Positions 7,668 through 16,080 of a DNA stretch of 39,116 nucleotides are shown in pieces (the first letter of the stretch is position 1; each line of letters begins with the position of its first letter). The stretch is from JALQTD01 sp965656785 (GTDB lineage Bacteria; Bacteroidota; Bacteroidia; Flavobacteriales_D; Sanyastnellaceae). The DNA lies in assembly GCA_965656785.1 (NCBI GenBank), contig CBFHLY010000026.1, forward strand, positions 1 through 39,116. The letters are read 5' to 3'. The translations under genes were made by a program, and so were the position numbers. The notes under the pieces were generated by a model. It was not told the origin of the DNA. It made no database searches and was given only the letters and a program-made list of their open reading frames with translations.

Positions 7668-8468
7668 TCAGGCTGTGACCTTCGCGAGTTCCTTGTTGAT
7701 GACCGCCGTCATCCGTTCGCGTTCTTCTTCAGCCAACTCGTGATCGACCAAAATGCGACCGCTGTGCTCGTCAACGATGATGCGCTTGCGCTGTGCGATG
7801 TCAATGATGCGCTGTGGCGGGATCTTGATGTACGAACCGGCACTCGCTTCGCGCTCGATTGGCACAATGGCCAGGCCGTTTTTCGCCGCTCCACGGATCC
7901 GACGGTATGAAGCGAGCAAGCGGGGCTCAATTCCTTCGGCCAAGGATGCACTCAACTTCGAAAGGGCATCCTCCTCTGCTTGTGTTTCCTCAACGATGGC
8001 TTGAAGCTCGGTGCGCTTGCTCTCGAGGTCCTCTTGCTTCAACTGGAGCACGTCCTTCACTTCGGTGACCTTCGCCTCGAGGTCCTCGAGCTTCGCCTTG
8101 TTCTCGCGAATGCGCTTTTCGCACAGCTCGATTTCGAGGGTTTGGTACTCGATTTCTTTGTTGAGCGATTCGAATTCGCGGTTGTTCCGAACGTTGTTTT
8201 GCTGCTCGGTGTACTTGGCGATGAGCGCCTTGCTTTCCACGATTTCGTTTTGGTAGGCGGCGATGCTTTGCTGGACAAAATCCACCTCACCTTGGGCCTT
8301 CTCGAGGCGGGTGTTCAGGCCTTCGATTTGGTCTTCAGCATCTTGCACCTCCAATGGCAGCTCCCCGCGCAGCACGCGGATGCGGTCAATGCGGGAGTCG
8401 ATGATCTGCAAATCGAAGAGGGCGCGCAGCTTGTCTTCGGCGGTGGTGACTTTCGTTGTTTTCGCCAT
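7668..8468 (-). CDS. Coiled-coil 'zinc ribbon' family protein lacking zinc cysteines (COG1579-like)
   Basis: The 266-residue protein has a long coiled coil (about residues 35-175, rich in Glu, Lys, Leu and Gln) and a C-terminal module. That module aligns with the C4-type zinc-ribbon of the COG1579 family: the IPPQR core (residues 216-220) and SGRILVD (236-242) are intact. Where the family has two CxxC pairs, this protein has Ser209/Ser212 and Asp233/Ser236. Its only cysteine is Cys116 in the coiled coil, so it cannot bind zinc in the usual way. It starts 6 bp after the Nif3 gene stop, so the two are co-transcribed. A nucleic-acid-binding role was proposed for the family; the actual function is unknown. 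Confidence 0.88.
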   Translation of the reverse strand: MAKTTKVTTAEDKLRALFDLQIIDSRIDRIRVLRGELPLEVQDAEDQIEGLNTRLEKAQGEVDFVQQSIAAYQNEIVESKALIAKYTEQQNNVRNNREFESLNKEIEYQTLEIELCEKRIRENKAKLEDLEAKVTEVKDVLQLKQEDLESKRTELQAIVEETQAEEDALSKLSASLAEGIEPRLLASYRRIRGAAKNGLAIVPIEREASAGSYIKIPPQRIIDIAQRKRIIVDEHSGRILVDHELAEEERERMTAVINKELAKVTA

Positions 8469-8474
8469 GGCGGG

Positions 8475-9605
8475 TCAGAAGGTGTGGACAGGGTTAGGGT
8501 TCTCCTGCGAGATGAGGAGGGCAAAATTAGGGAATTTTCCCGTGAATTGCTCCTTTAAATGTGTGTAGACCAAATCCGTAACGTGCCACTCGCTCTCATA
8601 GTGCCCCACATCGGCAATCAAGAGCCGTCCCTCGGCCCCAAAAAACTCGTGGTACTTGAAGTCCGCCGTGACGAACGCATCCGCGCCCGCCGCAATCGCA
8701 TCGCCCAAGAGGAAGCTCCCCGAGCCCCCGCACAGCGCGACGCGCCGCACCGGCCGACCGGTCCAATCCGTGTGCTTGATGACACCGCAACCCAGCGCCT
8801 CCTTCACGCGACGCAAGAACTCCACCTCCTCCAACGGTTCGGGCAACTCCCCCACCATGCCCGCTCCGATGCCCGCGTGCGCTTGTTCCATGGAATAGAC
8901 GGCATGGGCCACTTCCTCATACGGATGCGCAGCGCGCGCTGCAGCCAACACCGCGGACACCTGCCAGTCCTCGACGATCACCTCGGTGCGCACTTCCTGC
9001 ACGCGTTCGCGCTGCCCCACCCGACCGATGGCGGGTTGTGCCCCGTTGAGGGGACGGAAATTGCCTTCGCCGCGGGTGTGGAACCCGCATTCATCGTAAT
9101 GGCCCAATCGGCCCGCCCCCGCAGCGTACATGGCATCCGCGACTTGATCCACGGCCGGAGCCGGGGTGTAGACGACGACCTGCTTCAGCCGGGAGGACAA
9201 GGGACGCAGGATGCGCAGCGAATCGCCATCGAGGCCCAAGCGCGCGGCCAGGCCTCGGTTGACCCCATCGGCGACGTTGTCCAAGTTCGTGTGCACGGCG
9301 ATCAAGGCGATGCCGTGGCGGATGGCCGCTTCGACCGTCCGTTGCACATGGTCAGAGCCGGTGAAGCGCTTCAGTCCCTTGAACATGATCGGGTGGTGCG
9401 ACACGATGAGTTGCGCGCCGACGCGGGCTGCCTCTTCAACGACCGCCTCGGTGCAGTCGAGGGAGATGAGCACGGTGGAGACCTGGGCGTTGATTTGGCC
9501 TACCAACAGGCCCGAATTGTCGTAAGATTCTTGCAGCGAAGGCGGGGCCCACGCATGCAACGCCTCCAAAATGTGGCGAATCGTCAAGGATTTTGCATCT
9601 TGCAT
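8475..9605 (-). CDS. Nif3-like dinuclear metal-centre protein (YqfO type)
   Basis: The 376-residue protein belongs to the NIF3/YbgI family, ring-shaped hexamers with a two-metal site of unknown physiological substrate. Metal-binding motifs are present: VSHHP with His70 and His71, HTNLD with His105 and Asp109, and near the C-terminus DVGHYESE. Its length and the central segment (about residues 135-235, containing AHPYEEVAHAVYSME) show the PII-like insert of the long YqfO form. I chose ATG 9605; the frame upstream overlaps the lpxK start. A TATCTTTG promoter box lies only five bases before this ATG. It heads an operon with the coiled-coil protein gene. Confidence 0.9.
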   Translation of the reverse strand: MQDAKSLTIRHILEALHAWAPPSLQESYDNSGLLVGQINAQVSTVLISLDCTEAVVEEAARVGAQLIVSHHPIMFKGLKRFTGSDHVQRTVEAAIRHGIALIAVHTNLDNVADGVNRGLAARLGLDGDSLRILRPLSSRLKQVVVYTPAPAVDQVADAMYAAGAGRLGHYDECGFHTRGEGNFRPLNGAQPAIGRVGQRERVQEVRTEVIVEDWQVSAVLAAARAAHPYEEVAHAVYSMEQAHAGIGAGMVGELPEPLEEVEFLRRVKEALGCGVIKHTDWTGRPVRRVALCGGSGSFLLGDAIAAGADAFVTADFKYHEFFGAEGRLLIADVGHYESEWHVTDLVYTHLKEQFTGKFPNFALLISQENPNPVHTF

Positions 9606-9610
9606 GTGCG

Positions 9611-9618
9611 CAAAGATA
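9611..9618 (-). promoter_or_regulatory. TATCTTTG box of the Nif3 operon
   Basis: An exact TAnnTTTG -7 box on the minus strand ends five bases before ATG 9605 (TATCTTTG-CGCAC-ATG). The transcript would therefore begin at or next to the start codon. No TTG stands at the usual distance upstream. It lies inside the 29-bp divergent gap with lpxK. Confidence 0.6.
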
Positions 9619-9634
9619 ACCGCCTGCTTCCGCA

Positions 9635-10702
9635 GTGAAACCCTACCGCCCACGCCCCTCCCTCGCTCCGCTTGCCGCGCTTCACGCGCTGGTGTTGCAC
9701 GTGCGGCACGCGGCCTTTGATTGGGGCCTGTTGCGGAGTCAGCAAGCGGCCATCCGGACGTGGGTCGTGGGCAACATCACGGTCGGAGGCACGGGCAAAT
9801 CGCCTCATGTCCGGTTGATTGTGAAGGAATTGGAGTCGATGTTGGGCGTGGGAAAAGTGGGCATCTTGAGCCGCGGATACGGTCGGGAAGGCACGGGGTT
9901 CGAGTGGGTGAACTTGGAGAGTTCGCCGGCTTCAGTGGGCGATGAACCGTTGATGTTGAAACGCCAAATGCCTGCCACGCCCGTTGCCGTTTGTGCAGAT
10001 CGGGTAGCCGGGGTTTCGAGCATGAAGGCCGATCGGCCCGAGCTCGAGTGGGTGGTGCTCGACGATGCGTTGCAGCACCGACGATTGCGGGCGGACACCT
10101 CAACGGTCTTGCTCGACGCCACGCAGCCCATTACGAAGGACCGGCTCATTCCCGCAGGGCGGCTTCGGGACGTGCGAAGCGCGATCAAACGAGCGGATTC
10201 GGCACTGTTGACGCGGGTTTCTGGGAACGAGGAAGAGGCCCGGGCGGAATGCGGATGGCCCGATGGCCGGCCGATTTGGGCCACAACGATGCGCGAAGGT
10301 GGGCTGCAACCGTGGACGCAAGCGGCGCTCGACCGGCCGGTTCCTTCGCCGCGAGCGGCGGCTTCCGAGCGCGCACGGGTGGTCGCTGTTGCGGGCATTG
10401 CGCGGCCCGAGCGCTTCATGGACGCCTTGGCCCATGGATACCAAATCGTGCGGCGCGAAGCCTATCCCGACCACCATTCATTTTCACAAACCGAAGTGAA
10501 ACAGTGGCTCGCGGCCTTCGACACTGACGGCATTGTGGGCATCATCACCACAGAAAAAGATGCCACGCGCTTGGAACCGTTTCGGGAACGGCTCAACCGC
10601 ATTCCCGTTTACTACGTGCCGCTGATTGCCGAATGGATCGATGCCGAGGGGGCGCGATCTTGGATACGTGAAATCGTTGCGTGGAACGTCGCCAAAAAAT
10701 GA
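9635..10702 (+). CDS. lpxK: Tetraacyldisaccharide 4'-kinase
   Basis: LpxK phosphorylates the 4' position of the lipid A disaccharide precursor at the inner membrane. The 355-residue protein has an N-terminal amphipathic/hydrophobic segment (about 10-36) and a P-loop, VGNITVGGTGKSP, at residues 45-57. It also has the family stretches SRGYGRE, VGDEPLML, VCADRV and DDALQHR. The start is GTG 9635: no ATG fits, and this start gives the expected N-terminus. It lies 29 bp from the divergent Nif3 start and 13 bp before the next gene, so lpxK, the thioredoxin-like gene and lpxH look like one transcription unit. Confidence 0.93.
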   Translation: MKPYRPRPSLAPLAALHALVLHVRHAAFDWGLLRSQQAAIRTWVVGNITVGGTGKSPHVRLIVKELESMLGVGKVGILSRGYGREGTGFEWVNLESSPASVGDEPLMLKRQMPATPVAVCADRVAGVSSMKADRPELEWVVLDDALQHRRLRADTSTVLLDATQPITKDRLIPAGRLRDVRSAIKRADSALLTRVSGNEEEARAECGWPDGRPIWATTMREGGLQPWTQAALDRPVPSPRAAASERARVVAVAGIARPERFMDALAHGYQIVRREAYPDHHSFSQTEVKQWLAAFDTDGIVGIITTEKDATRLEPFRERLNRIPVYYVPLIAEWIDAEGARSWIREIVAWNVAKK

Positions 10703-10703
10703 A

Positions 10704-10711
10704 GATATTTG
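10704..10711 (+). promoter_or_regulatory. Possible -7 box GATATTTG before the thioredoxin-like gene
   Basis: One base differs from TAnnTTTG. The box overlaps the end of the lpxK-gene gap and stands four bases before ATG 10716; a TTG at 10677-10679 lies 24 bp upstream, slightly long. It could add an internal, leaderless start within the lpx unit. Confidence 0.35.
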
Positions 10712-10715
10712 ACCT

Positions 10716-11912
10716 ATGGAAGCAACGCAACAACGACGGACTGCGGGGTGGTGGTGGATTGCGGTCGTGACCGCCCTCGTCTTTACGGCCTGTGGAACGC
10801 AGGAATCGACGGAATCCACGCAAACCATTGCATTGGCTGAGCGCACCATGCCGGTGCCGGCTGGTGTGATTGAAGGAACCGTCGATCAACCGAATGCGCG
10901 CATCGAATTGCGGACGTACAAGAACGGTCGGTTGACGCCGTTGATGAAGACCACCGCGGATGCGGAAGGGGCGTTTCGGTTGGAGGTGAAGCAGGATTTG
11001 GCCTACGACTTCCACCAGCTCGTGGTGAATGGTGCGCATCCCGTGGTGCTTATCATGGACGCCACGTACGGCGTGCGACTCGACCTGAAAATCCCCGCGA
11101 GCGGCTACATCACCGACGCTCAAATCGAAGGTTCACCCGAATCCGAAATGTTGGCCACGTACTACAACAAGGCCATTCCGCTGCAGTTTCAACTGCAAAA
11201 TGCGATGAATCGCAAGGACCAGTCCCTCACTGCTTCGCTGCGGAAGCAACTGCAAGAGCACGCAGTGGATTGGGCTACGCCCCGTGCTCACCTTCCAAGT
11301 GCGATGGGTGCGTTGGAGCATTTGGACGCGGACCTGCACCGTCCGCTTATGGTGTCCATCTTGAATGCGAACCAGTCGCGGATGGGCACGAACGAGTACT
11401 ATCAGTACTTGGAAAACAACGTGGTCAACAGGCCGAAGCCGCGCAAAGTGGCCACTCCGCCCCCCGCAGCGAAGTCGAACGGGGCTGGATTGGGACCTGG
11501 AGACGCAGCGCCCGACATCCAAATGGCTGGAACGGATGGCGAGTTGATGAAGCTATCGAACTTGAGGGGCAAGGTGGTGTTGATCGACTTCTGGGCATCG
11601 TGGTGCGGTCCATGTCGCCGGGAAAATCCGCACGTGGTGAACGCGTATCGCCAATACGGCCCGCAAGGCTTTGAGGTCTTCTCGGTCTCATTGGATAAAA
11701 CCCGCGACCCTTGGCTGAAGGCCATCGAGCAAGACGGGTTGATTTGGCCAAATCACGTCTCGGACCTGGCGGGCTGGCAAAATGAGGCCGCGCGGTTGTA
11801 CGGTGTGAGCAGCATCCCGCACACGGTCTTGATTGACCGCGAAGGCAACATCATTGCGCGCAACTTGCGCGGGCGGGCGTTGACTGCCCAGCTGGCCCAG
11901 TTGTTCCCCTGA
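10716..11912 (+). CDS. Thioredoxin-like (TlpA/ResA family) lipoprotein
   Basis: The 398-residue product has a signal peptide ending in a lipobox (FTAC, Cys26), so it is probably anchored in the envelope facing the periplasm. Residues about 50-140 form a beta-rich N-terminal domain like DUF4369 seen in such Bacteroidota proteins, then a helical stretch. A thioredoxin fold with redox motif WCGPC (Cys297, Cys300) and cis-Pro region SSIPHTVLID fills the C-terminal third. Such proteins reduce or rearrange periplasmic disulfides; the partner is not known. It lies between lpxK and lpxH, which hints at shared expression with envelope assembly rather than a direct role in lipid A synthesis. Confidence 0.9.
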   Translation: MEATQQRRTAGWWWIAVVTALVFTACGTQESTESTQTIALAERTMPVPAGVIEGTVDQPNARIELRTYKNGRLTPLMKTTADAEGAFRLEVKQDLAYDFHQLVVNGAHPVVLIMDATYGVRLDLKIPASGYITDAQIEGSPESEMLATYYNKAIPLQFQLQNAMNRKDQSLTASLRKQLQEHAVDWATPRAHLPSAMGALEHLDADLHRPLMVSILNANQSRMGTNEYYQYLENNVVNRPKPRKVATPPPAAKSNGAGLGPGDAAPDIQMAGTDGELMKLSNLRGKVVLIDFWASWCGPCRRENPHVVNAYRQYGPQGFEVFSVSLDKTRDPWLKAIEQDGLIWPNHVSDLAGWQNEAARLYGVSSIPHTVLIDREGNIIARNLRGRALTAQLAQLFP

Positions 11913-11923
11913 CGATCCGGACA

Positions 11924-12706
11924 TTGGCCACCCCCTGCATTTACCTCGCATCGGATTTGCACCTCGGTGCGCCCAATGCAGCTTCGAGCCGTGATCGGGA
12001 ACGCAAATTGGTTCGTTGGCTGGAGGAAGTGGCGGCGGGAACGGGGTGTGCGCAGGGACGTCCAGCCACGGCCATACATTTGGTGGGCGACCTGTTCGAC
12101 TTTTGGTTTGAGTACCGGCACGCTGTGCCGAAAGGCGGGGTTCGTCTGATGGGCACGATTGCGCGGCTGACCGACTCGGGGCTGCCCGTTCATTTTCATG
12201 TGGGGAACCACGACTTGTGGACGTTCGGGTATTTGGCCGACGAACTCGGGGTAACGGTGCACCGAAGTCCTCGCTGGTTTCGTGTGGGCGAGTACGACGT
12301 GCTCATCGGGCACGGAGACGGCATCGGCCCGGGAGACGAAGGTTATAAACGCCTGAAGCGCGTTTTCACATCGCCTTTGCTGCAACGGTGTTTTCGGTGG
12401 GTTCACCCGGATTGGGGGATTGGCCTCGCCCTGCGTTGGTCCCAAATGAGTCGTGGAAAGAGCGAAATAGCCCCCGACCTGAGCCGTCCAGAGGGCGAAT
12501 GGATTTGGCATTTCTGCAAGGAACAGGTGGCGGAACACCCTGCGGGTGCTGCGTGTTTCTTCGGCCACCGGCACCACCCCATGGAACTGGCCGTGCCGCG
12601 TCCCGACGGAACGAACGTCCCCTACATCAACCTAGGCGACTGGATCGGCCACTTCACCTTCGGTTGTTTCACAGAGGGCACTGCCCGTTTGCTGCATTTT
12701 CACTGA
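11924..12706 (+). CDS. lpxH: UDP-2,3-diacylglucosamine diphosphatase
   Basis: The 260-residue calcineurin-like phosphoesterase matches LpxH, which hydrolyses UDP-2,3-diacylglucosamine to lipid X and UMP at the inner membrane. The metal motifs are all there: SDLHLG (10-15), GDLFDFW (55-61), GNHD (94-97), IGHGDG (128-133) and FFGHRHHP near residue 209. The start appears to be TTG 11924, 11 bp after the thioredoxin-like gene; no ATG lies before the first conserved strand (IYLASDLHLG). An earlier start overlapping the upstream gene cannot be excluded. It is the last gene of the lpxK unit and ends at a terminator. Confidence 0.93.
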   Translation: MATPCIYLASDLHLGAPNAASSRDRERKLVRWLEEVAAGTGCAQGRPATAIHLVGDLFDFWFEYRHAVPKGGVRLMGTIARLTDSGLPVHFHVGNHDLWTFGYLADELGVTVHRSPRWFRVGEYDVLIGHGDGIGPGDEGYKRLKRVFTSPLLQRCFRWVHPDWGIGLALRWSQMSRGKSEIAPDLSRPEGEWIWHFCKEQVAEHPAGAACFFGHRHHPMELAVPRPDGTNVPYINLGDWIGHFTFGCFTEGTARLLHFH

Positions 12707-12710
12707 AGCA

Positions 12711-12741
12711 AAAAGGGCTCCGCTGCATGCGGAGCCCTTTT
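12711..12741. terminator. Bidirectional intrinsic terminator
   Basis: Arms AAAAGGGCTCCGC (12711-12723) and GCGGAGCCCTTTT (12729-12741) with a 5-base loop TGCAT. It serves the lpxH unit on the plus strand and the convergent T9SS-exported protein gene on the minus strand. Confidence 0.93.
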
Positions 12742-12760
12742 CCAATTCCTTACCGTAGCG

Positions 12761-15700
12761 TCAGTTGCGCAATTGAACCTGCGCGACCTCGTGCACGTTG
12801 CCATTGGTAATGCGCAGAATGTACGTGCCAGACGGCAAGCTCGCCACGTCCAACGTCAACGTCGTACCCACATAACCATTTTCCTGTTCCTGGAATACCA
12901 CTCGGCCCATCAGGTCGAAAAGTTCCACTTGGACTTGGCCCTGAACGCGCTCTGTCTGAACATTCAACGAACCTTGGGTCGAAGGGTTCGGGAAGACCAA
13001 CAACGAGCTGACCGACTGCTGCTCAACCTCCTCTTCGTCCTCAACTCCAAGGAACAAATCAGAACGGAAGATGCCGCGACCGTGGGTTCCGGCATAAATC
13101 GCACCTTGGTTCGATGGGGTGATCCAGCGAGAGGGTCCGCGCCACTGCTGCTTCAGATCAAAGACGGGTGCGCCGACTCCGCTAGGCGCTCCGGTGTTCT
13201 CGGTGGTGTACGTCCAATCATCACCGCCATTGTCGGTTGCGTACGTGCCAAATTCGGTTCCGACCAGGATGGTTTGGCCCGAAGGATCCATCGCATCGAT
13301 GACCACATCGTAGCACGGCATCCGTGACAACTCGCCCGAGGCGTACCAAATGTTCGACCACGTCGGGTTGTCATCCAATGCATTGAACGACTCCCGAACC
13401 TTGCCCTGAGCCGAAGTTCCGTAGCCACCGACTGTGATGACCACGTGGTTCGGGTTGTTCGGGTCGACCGAGATGCCGGTTATAGCGGCACCTGCGGATT
13501 CGATTTCCTTCCGCATGTTCGTTGGCACGTCTTCTTGCGACCAAATGGTCTCCAAATCGTCGAAGCGATACAATTTACCGTCCCAGCCGCTCACGAACAT
13601 GTAGTTCCCAGCTTCCGGCTCCACGTTCACCGTGAATTCGATGGCCTTCGTTCCACCTCCCGCGGGCGCATTGTCCAAGCGAATCCAGTCAGGCGTGGTG
13701 TTGAAATTCAACCCATCGCGGGTAATCCAAATGCCCTGAGATCCCACAAAACCCGTTGCCGTAATGGTGGTGTACGGATCGCGAACTTTCAAGCGCCCCG
13801 GCATGTCCGTGAACACGTCGCTGGCGTGAAAGTACATGGTGTTGCAAGACTCCGAATACTCGTATACATCAACCGTCATGAAGGTGGTATCCGTCGACGC
13901 CACGAACACAACGTACTCGTCGATTTGCTCCACATAGACGCTATCGAAGATTTGGGTGATGGATTCAATGACTTCCTCCGTGCCCACCAATACGCTGTCC
14001 GTGGTGCACTCAATCACCTCTTCTGCAGCTTGGGGCTCCAACCAGAAATAATCCGGGTCTTCCGTCAACGGCGCCTCCAACAACCGCTCAGGACGAACGA
14101 TTTCATCGTAGTAGGGCAGTTCAACCCCCTCGGGCAAAGTGTAATCAAACGGCAAGTTGAGGTTGCTCGTATTCAGCGTAAACGTGCTGTCCGTGACGGT
14201 TACGCCATGCGGATTAACCAAAATCACTTCGCGCTGTGTATCCTGGTCATCTGTGTTTTCGTAGAGGCGAACCACGCTGTAGAACTGCCCCACCTCGCCC
14301 GACTCGTTGACGAGTTCCAGCACGTCCTCATCCCAGAAGTTTCCGTAGTTGTTGAAGTTACCGGGAGCGATGTTTCCGCGAACCAATCCACCATTTTGAG
14401 AGGTTGCCATCCACGCCATCGTGCCGTCCGGTGTGTCTGTGATCTGTGAAATCGCGCAGTCAAATCCGTCACCACCATTGACTTCGATGCCTTCCTGATC
14501 ACTCAGGAATGTTCCATTGGCGGGGATGAAGAGGGAGCCGTTGTCTTGGGTTCCGCCCAACACAGCCGACCCAGCGCTGTGATCGATGCCATAAAACTGA
14601 GTGATTGAGAAGTCGCGGTTGCATTCGATGTAGGTTTCCCCCGCGTCGAAGCTCTTGTACAAGCCGCCATCCGTTGCGACGTACATCACGCCGGCTGGTG
14701 TGAAGATGATTTCGTGAATGTCAGCGTGCACATCGAAGTTCGTTCCAGGAAAGTCAAAAGCAAAGGCCGCTTGCTCCGCCTGTTGTGAAGGCCCGGAACG
14801 CCAAATCTCTATCCCCCCTACATACGCCATCTCGGGATTGCCTTTCACAACCCCCAATGCCAGGTCATAGACCCCTTGCGCTCGAGGAAGCGGTGTCAAC
14901 TCATCCAAGCCATCGGGCCAGATCTCCTCCCACGTGGATCCACCATCTGAGCTGTGGTACAGTCCACCGAACAAGCGCTGGCTGTTCGCGAACAACGCAT
15001 AAGCGTGATTCGCGTCGTCCTGAGAAATGTCGATGCGAGCCCGGCTCAAGCCGCTCTGTGGCAGCAAACTGCCCCCAGAACCGCTTACTGAAGTGAACGT
15101 TTCGAAGTCCGAACCGTTGCTGCGATAAACCCGACCGTTGCTCATGGCCACCAGCATGTAGGAACCATCCACCGCTACGGCGATGTCCCCAGCAGGATTC
15201 GAAGGCAAACCATCACCCGCGTTCTCAGTAAGCTCACCATTCTCGATGAAGCCAAAGCCAGCATCACCTGCATAGAAAACCCGGTTTGGGTTGTTGGGGT
15301 CGGCCACCAACGCATCGGTCGCCGTGAAATCCCCTGAGCCAAGCACACCCGGGTCTGTTCCTTCGACCACTTCCCACGTCTCACCTAAGTCCGTCGAGCG
15401 CCAAATGCCACGGCCGCGGAATCCGCTTCCGCCCTCTCCGCCACCATTGTCGAACTGAGAACCGGTCCCCACGTAGAGGTCACCGTTTCCTGCATAAGCA
15501 ATGGAGGCGACCATTGGCACCGGAAAGGATTTCACCTGAACCCAATGATTCGCCGCGTCCGTGGACTTCCAGAGTCCGCCGCTCACACCGCCTGAAAACA
15601 AGATTTGCTCCGTCACTGCGCAAATCGCACGGGCGCGACCTCCAATGTTATCGGGGCCCACCTCGTTCCAGAAATGCTCCGTCGCCTTGGCGCCTGCAGC

Positions 15701-15976
15701 AGCGTCCTTCGCAGCTCGTTCAATGACCGCTTCTTCCAACTGCCGCAATCCTGCAACATTGATTTCGCCGGTTTCGATGTCCGCCAACATCATTTTGCGG
15801 ATTTCGTAAGCACCATCGGGGCTGTAAGCCGGGGCCGACTGCGCCTCTGGCACATACGCAGCAACGCGCGTGGCGGGCGTTTCAGCAACCGAATCGGTGA
15901 GCAACGTGCTCAATCCGTACACGGCGCCAAAGGCCAAAGCCGCGGGAATCACAAGGTATTTGGATTGCATGGTCAT
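12761..15976 (-). CDS. T9SS-exported BNR/Asp-box repeat protein
   Basis: The 1071-residue protein has an N-terminal hydrophobic export signal (about residues 7-25) and a C-terminal type A sorting domain of about 80 residues (from LLVFPNPS; LFDLMGRVVF; ends in SGTYILRITNG). It should therefore cross the outer membrane by the type IX system and be secreted or surface-attached. Between them are Asp-box repeats of the sortilin/sialidase-like propeller type: KSTDAANHW (near 134), RSTDLGETW (near 189), HSSDGGSTW (near 342), KSFDAGETY (near 440) and ATDNGGDDW (near 914). No sialidase catalytic set is evident. An acidic segment near 640-760 interrupts the repeats. Start: ATG 15976, or 15970. It is monocistronic between a terminator and lipA. 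Confidence 0.88.
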   Translation of the reverse strand: MTMQSKYLVIPAALAFGAVYGLSTLLTDSVAETPATRVAAYVPEAQSAPAYSPDGAYEIRKMMLADIETGEINVAGLRQLEEAVIERAAKDAAAGAKATEHFWNEVGPDNIGGRARAICAVTEQILFSGGVSGGLWKSTDAANHWVQVKSFPVPMVASIAYAGNGDLYVGTGSQFDNGGGEGGSGFRGRGIWRSTDLGETWEVVEGTDPGVLGSGDFTATDALVADPNNPNRVFYAGDAGFGFIENGELTENAGDGLPSNPAGDIAVAVDGSYMLVAMSNGRVYRSNGSDFETFTSVSGSGGSLLPQSGLSRARIDISQDDANHAYALFANSQRLFGGLYHSSDGGSTWEEIWPDGLDELTPLPRAQGVYDLALGVVKGNPEMAYVGGIEIWRSGPSQQAEQAAFAFDFPGTNFDVHADIHEIIFTPAGVMYVATDGGLYKSFDAGETYIECNRDFSITQFYGIDHSAGSAVLGGTQDNGSLFIPANGTFLSDQEGIEVNGGDGFDCAISQITDTPDGTMAWMATSQNGGLVRGNIAPGNFNNYGNFWDEDVLELVNESGEVGQFYSVVRLYENTDDQDTQREVILVNPHGVTVTDSTFTLNTSNLNLPFDYTLPEGVELPYYDEIVRPERLLEAPLTEDPDYFWLEPQAAEEVIECTTDSVLVGTEEVIESITQIFDSVYVEQIDEYVVFVASTDTTFMTVDVYEYSESCNTMYFHASDVFTDMPGRLKVRDPYTTITATGFVGSQGIWITRDGLNFNTTPDWIRLDNAPAGGGTKAIEFTVNVEPEAGNYMFVSGWDGKLYRFDDLETIWSQEDVPTNMRKEIESAGAAITGISVDPNNPNHVVITVGGYGTSAQGKVRESFNALDDNPTWSNIWYASGELSRMPCYDVVIDAMDPSGQTILVGTEFGTYATDNGGDDWTYTTENTGAPSGVGAPVFDLKQQWRGPSRWITPSNQGAIYAGTHGRGIFRSDLFLGVEDEEEVEQQSVSSLLVFPNPSTQGSLNVQTERVQGQVQVELFDLMGRVVFQEQENGYVGTTLTLDVASLPSGTYILRITNGNVHEVAQVQLRN

Positions 15977-16000
15977 TGAATTTCCTTAATCAGGTGACGC

Positions 16001-16008
16001 GAAAGTTA
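16001..16008 (-). promoter_or_regulatory. Possible -7 box TAACTTTC of the T9SS-exported protein gene
   Basis: One base differs from TAnnTTTG. It lies 24 bases before ATG 15976 on the minus strand. No TTG at the expected distance was found, so support is modest. Confidence 0.35.
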
Positions 16009-16035
16009 CGACAATCGCCCTCTTTCCACGAGAAT

Positions 16036-16073
16036 CGTCAAGGCGGTCGCCAAAAAATGACCGAATCTTGACG
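16036..16073 (-). other. Two-tier stem-loop just downstream of lipA
   Basis: Nested complementary arms: CGTCAAG (16036-16042) with CTTGACG (16067-16073), and CGGTC (16044-16048) with GACCG (16059-16063). The minus-strand loop contains six T. It begins eight bases after the lipA stop and ends before the T9SS gene promoter box. It may terminate or protect the lipA transcript, though the T-run is in the loop, not after the stem. Confidence 0.45.
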
Positions 16074-16080
16074 CGAACGT

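Noticed and set aside
8559..9638. 359-codon plus-strand frame opposite the Nif3 gene
   Set aside because: Complementary to a conserved gene with intact metal motifs; low-complexity His/Arg-rich translation.
13445..14449. 334-codon plus-strand frame inside the T9SS-exported protein gene
   Set aside because: The minus-strand gene has signal peptide, Asp boxes and sorting domain; the antisense frame has none.
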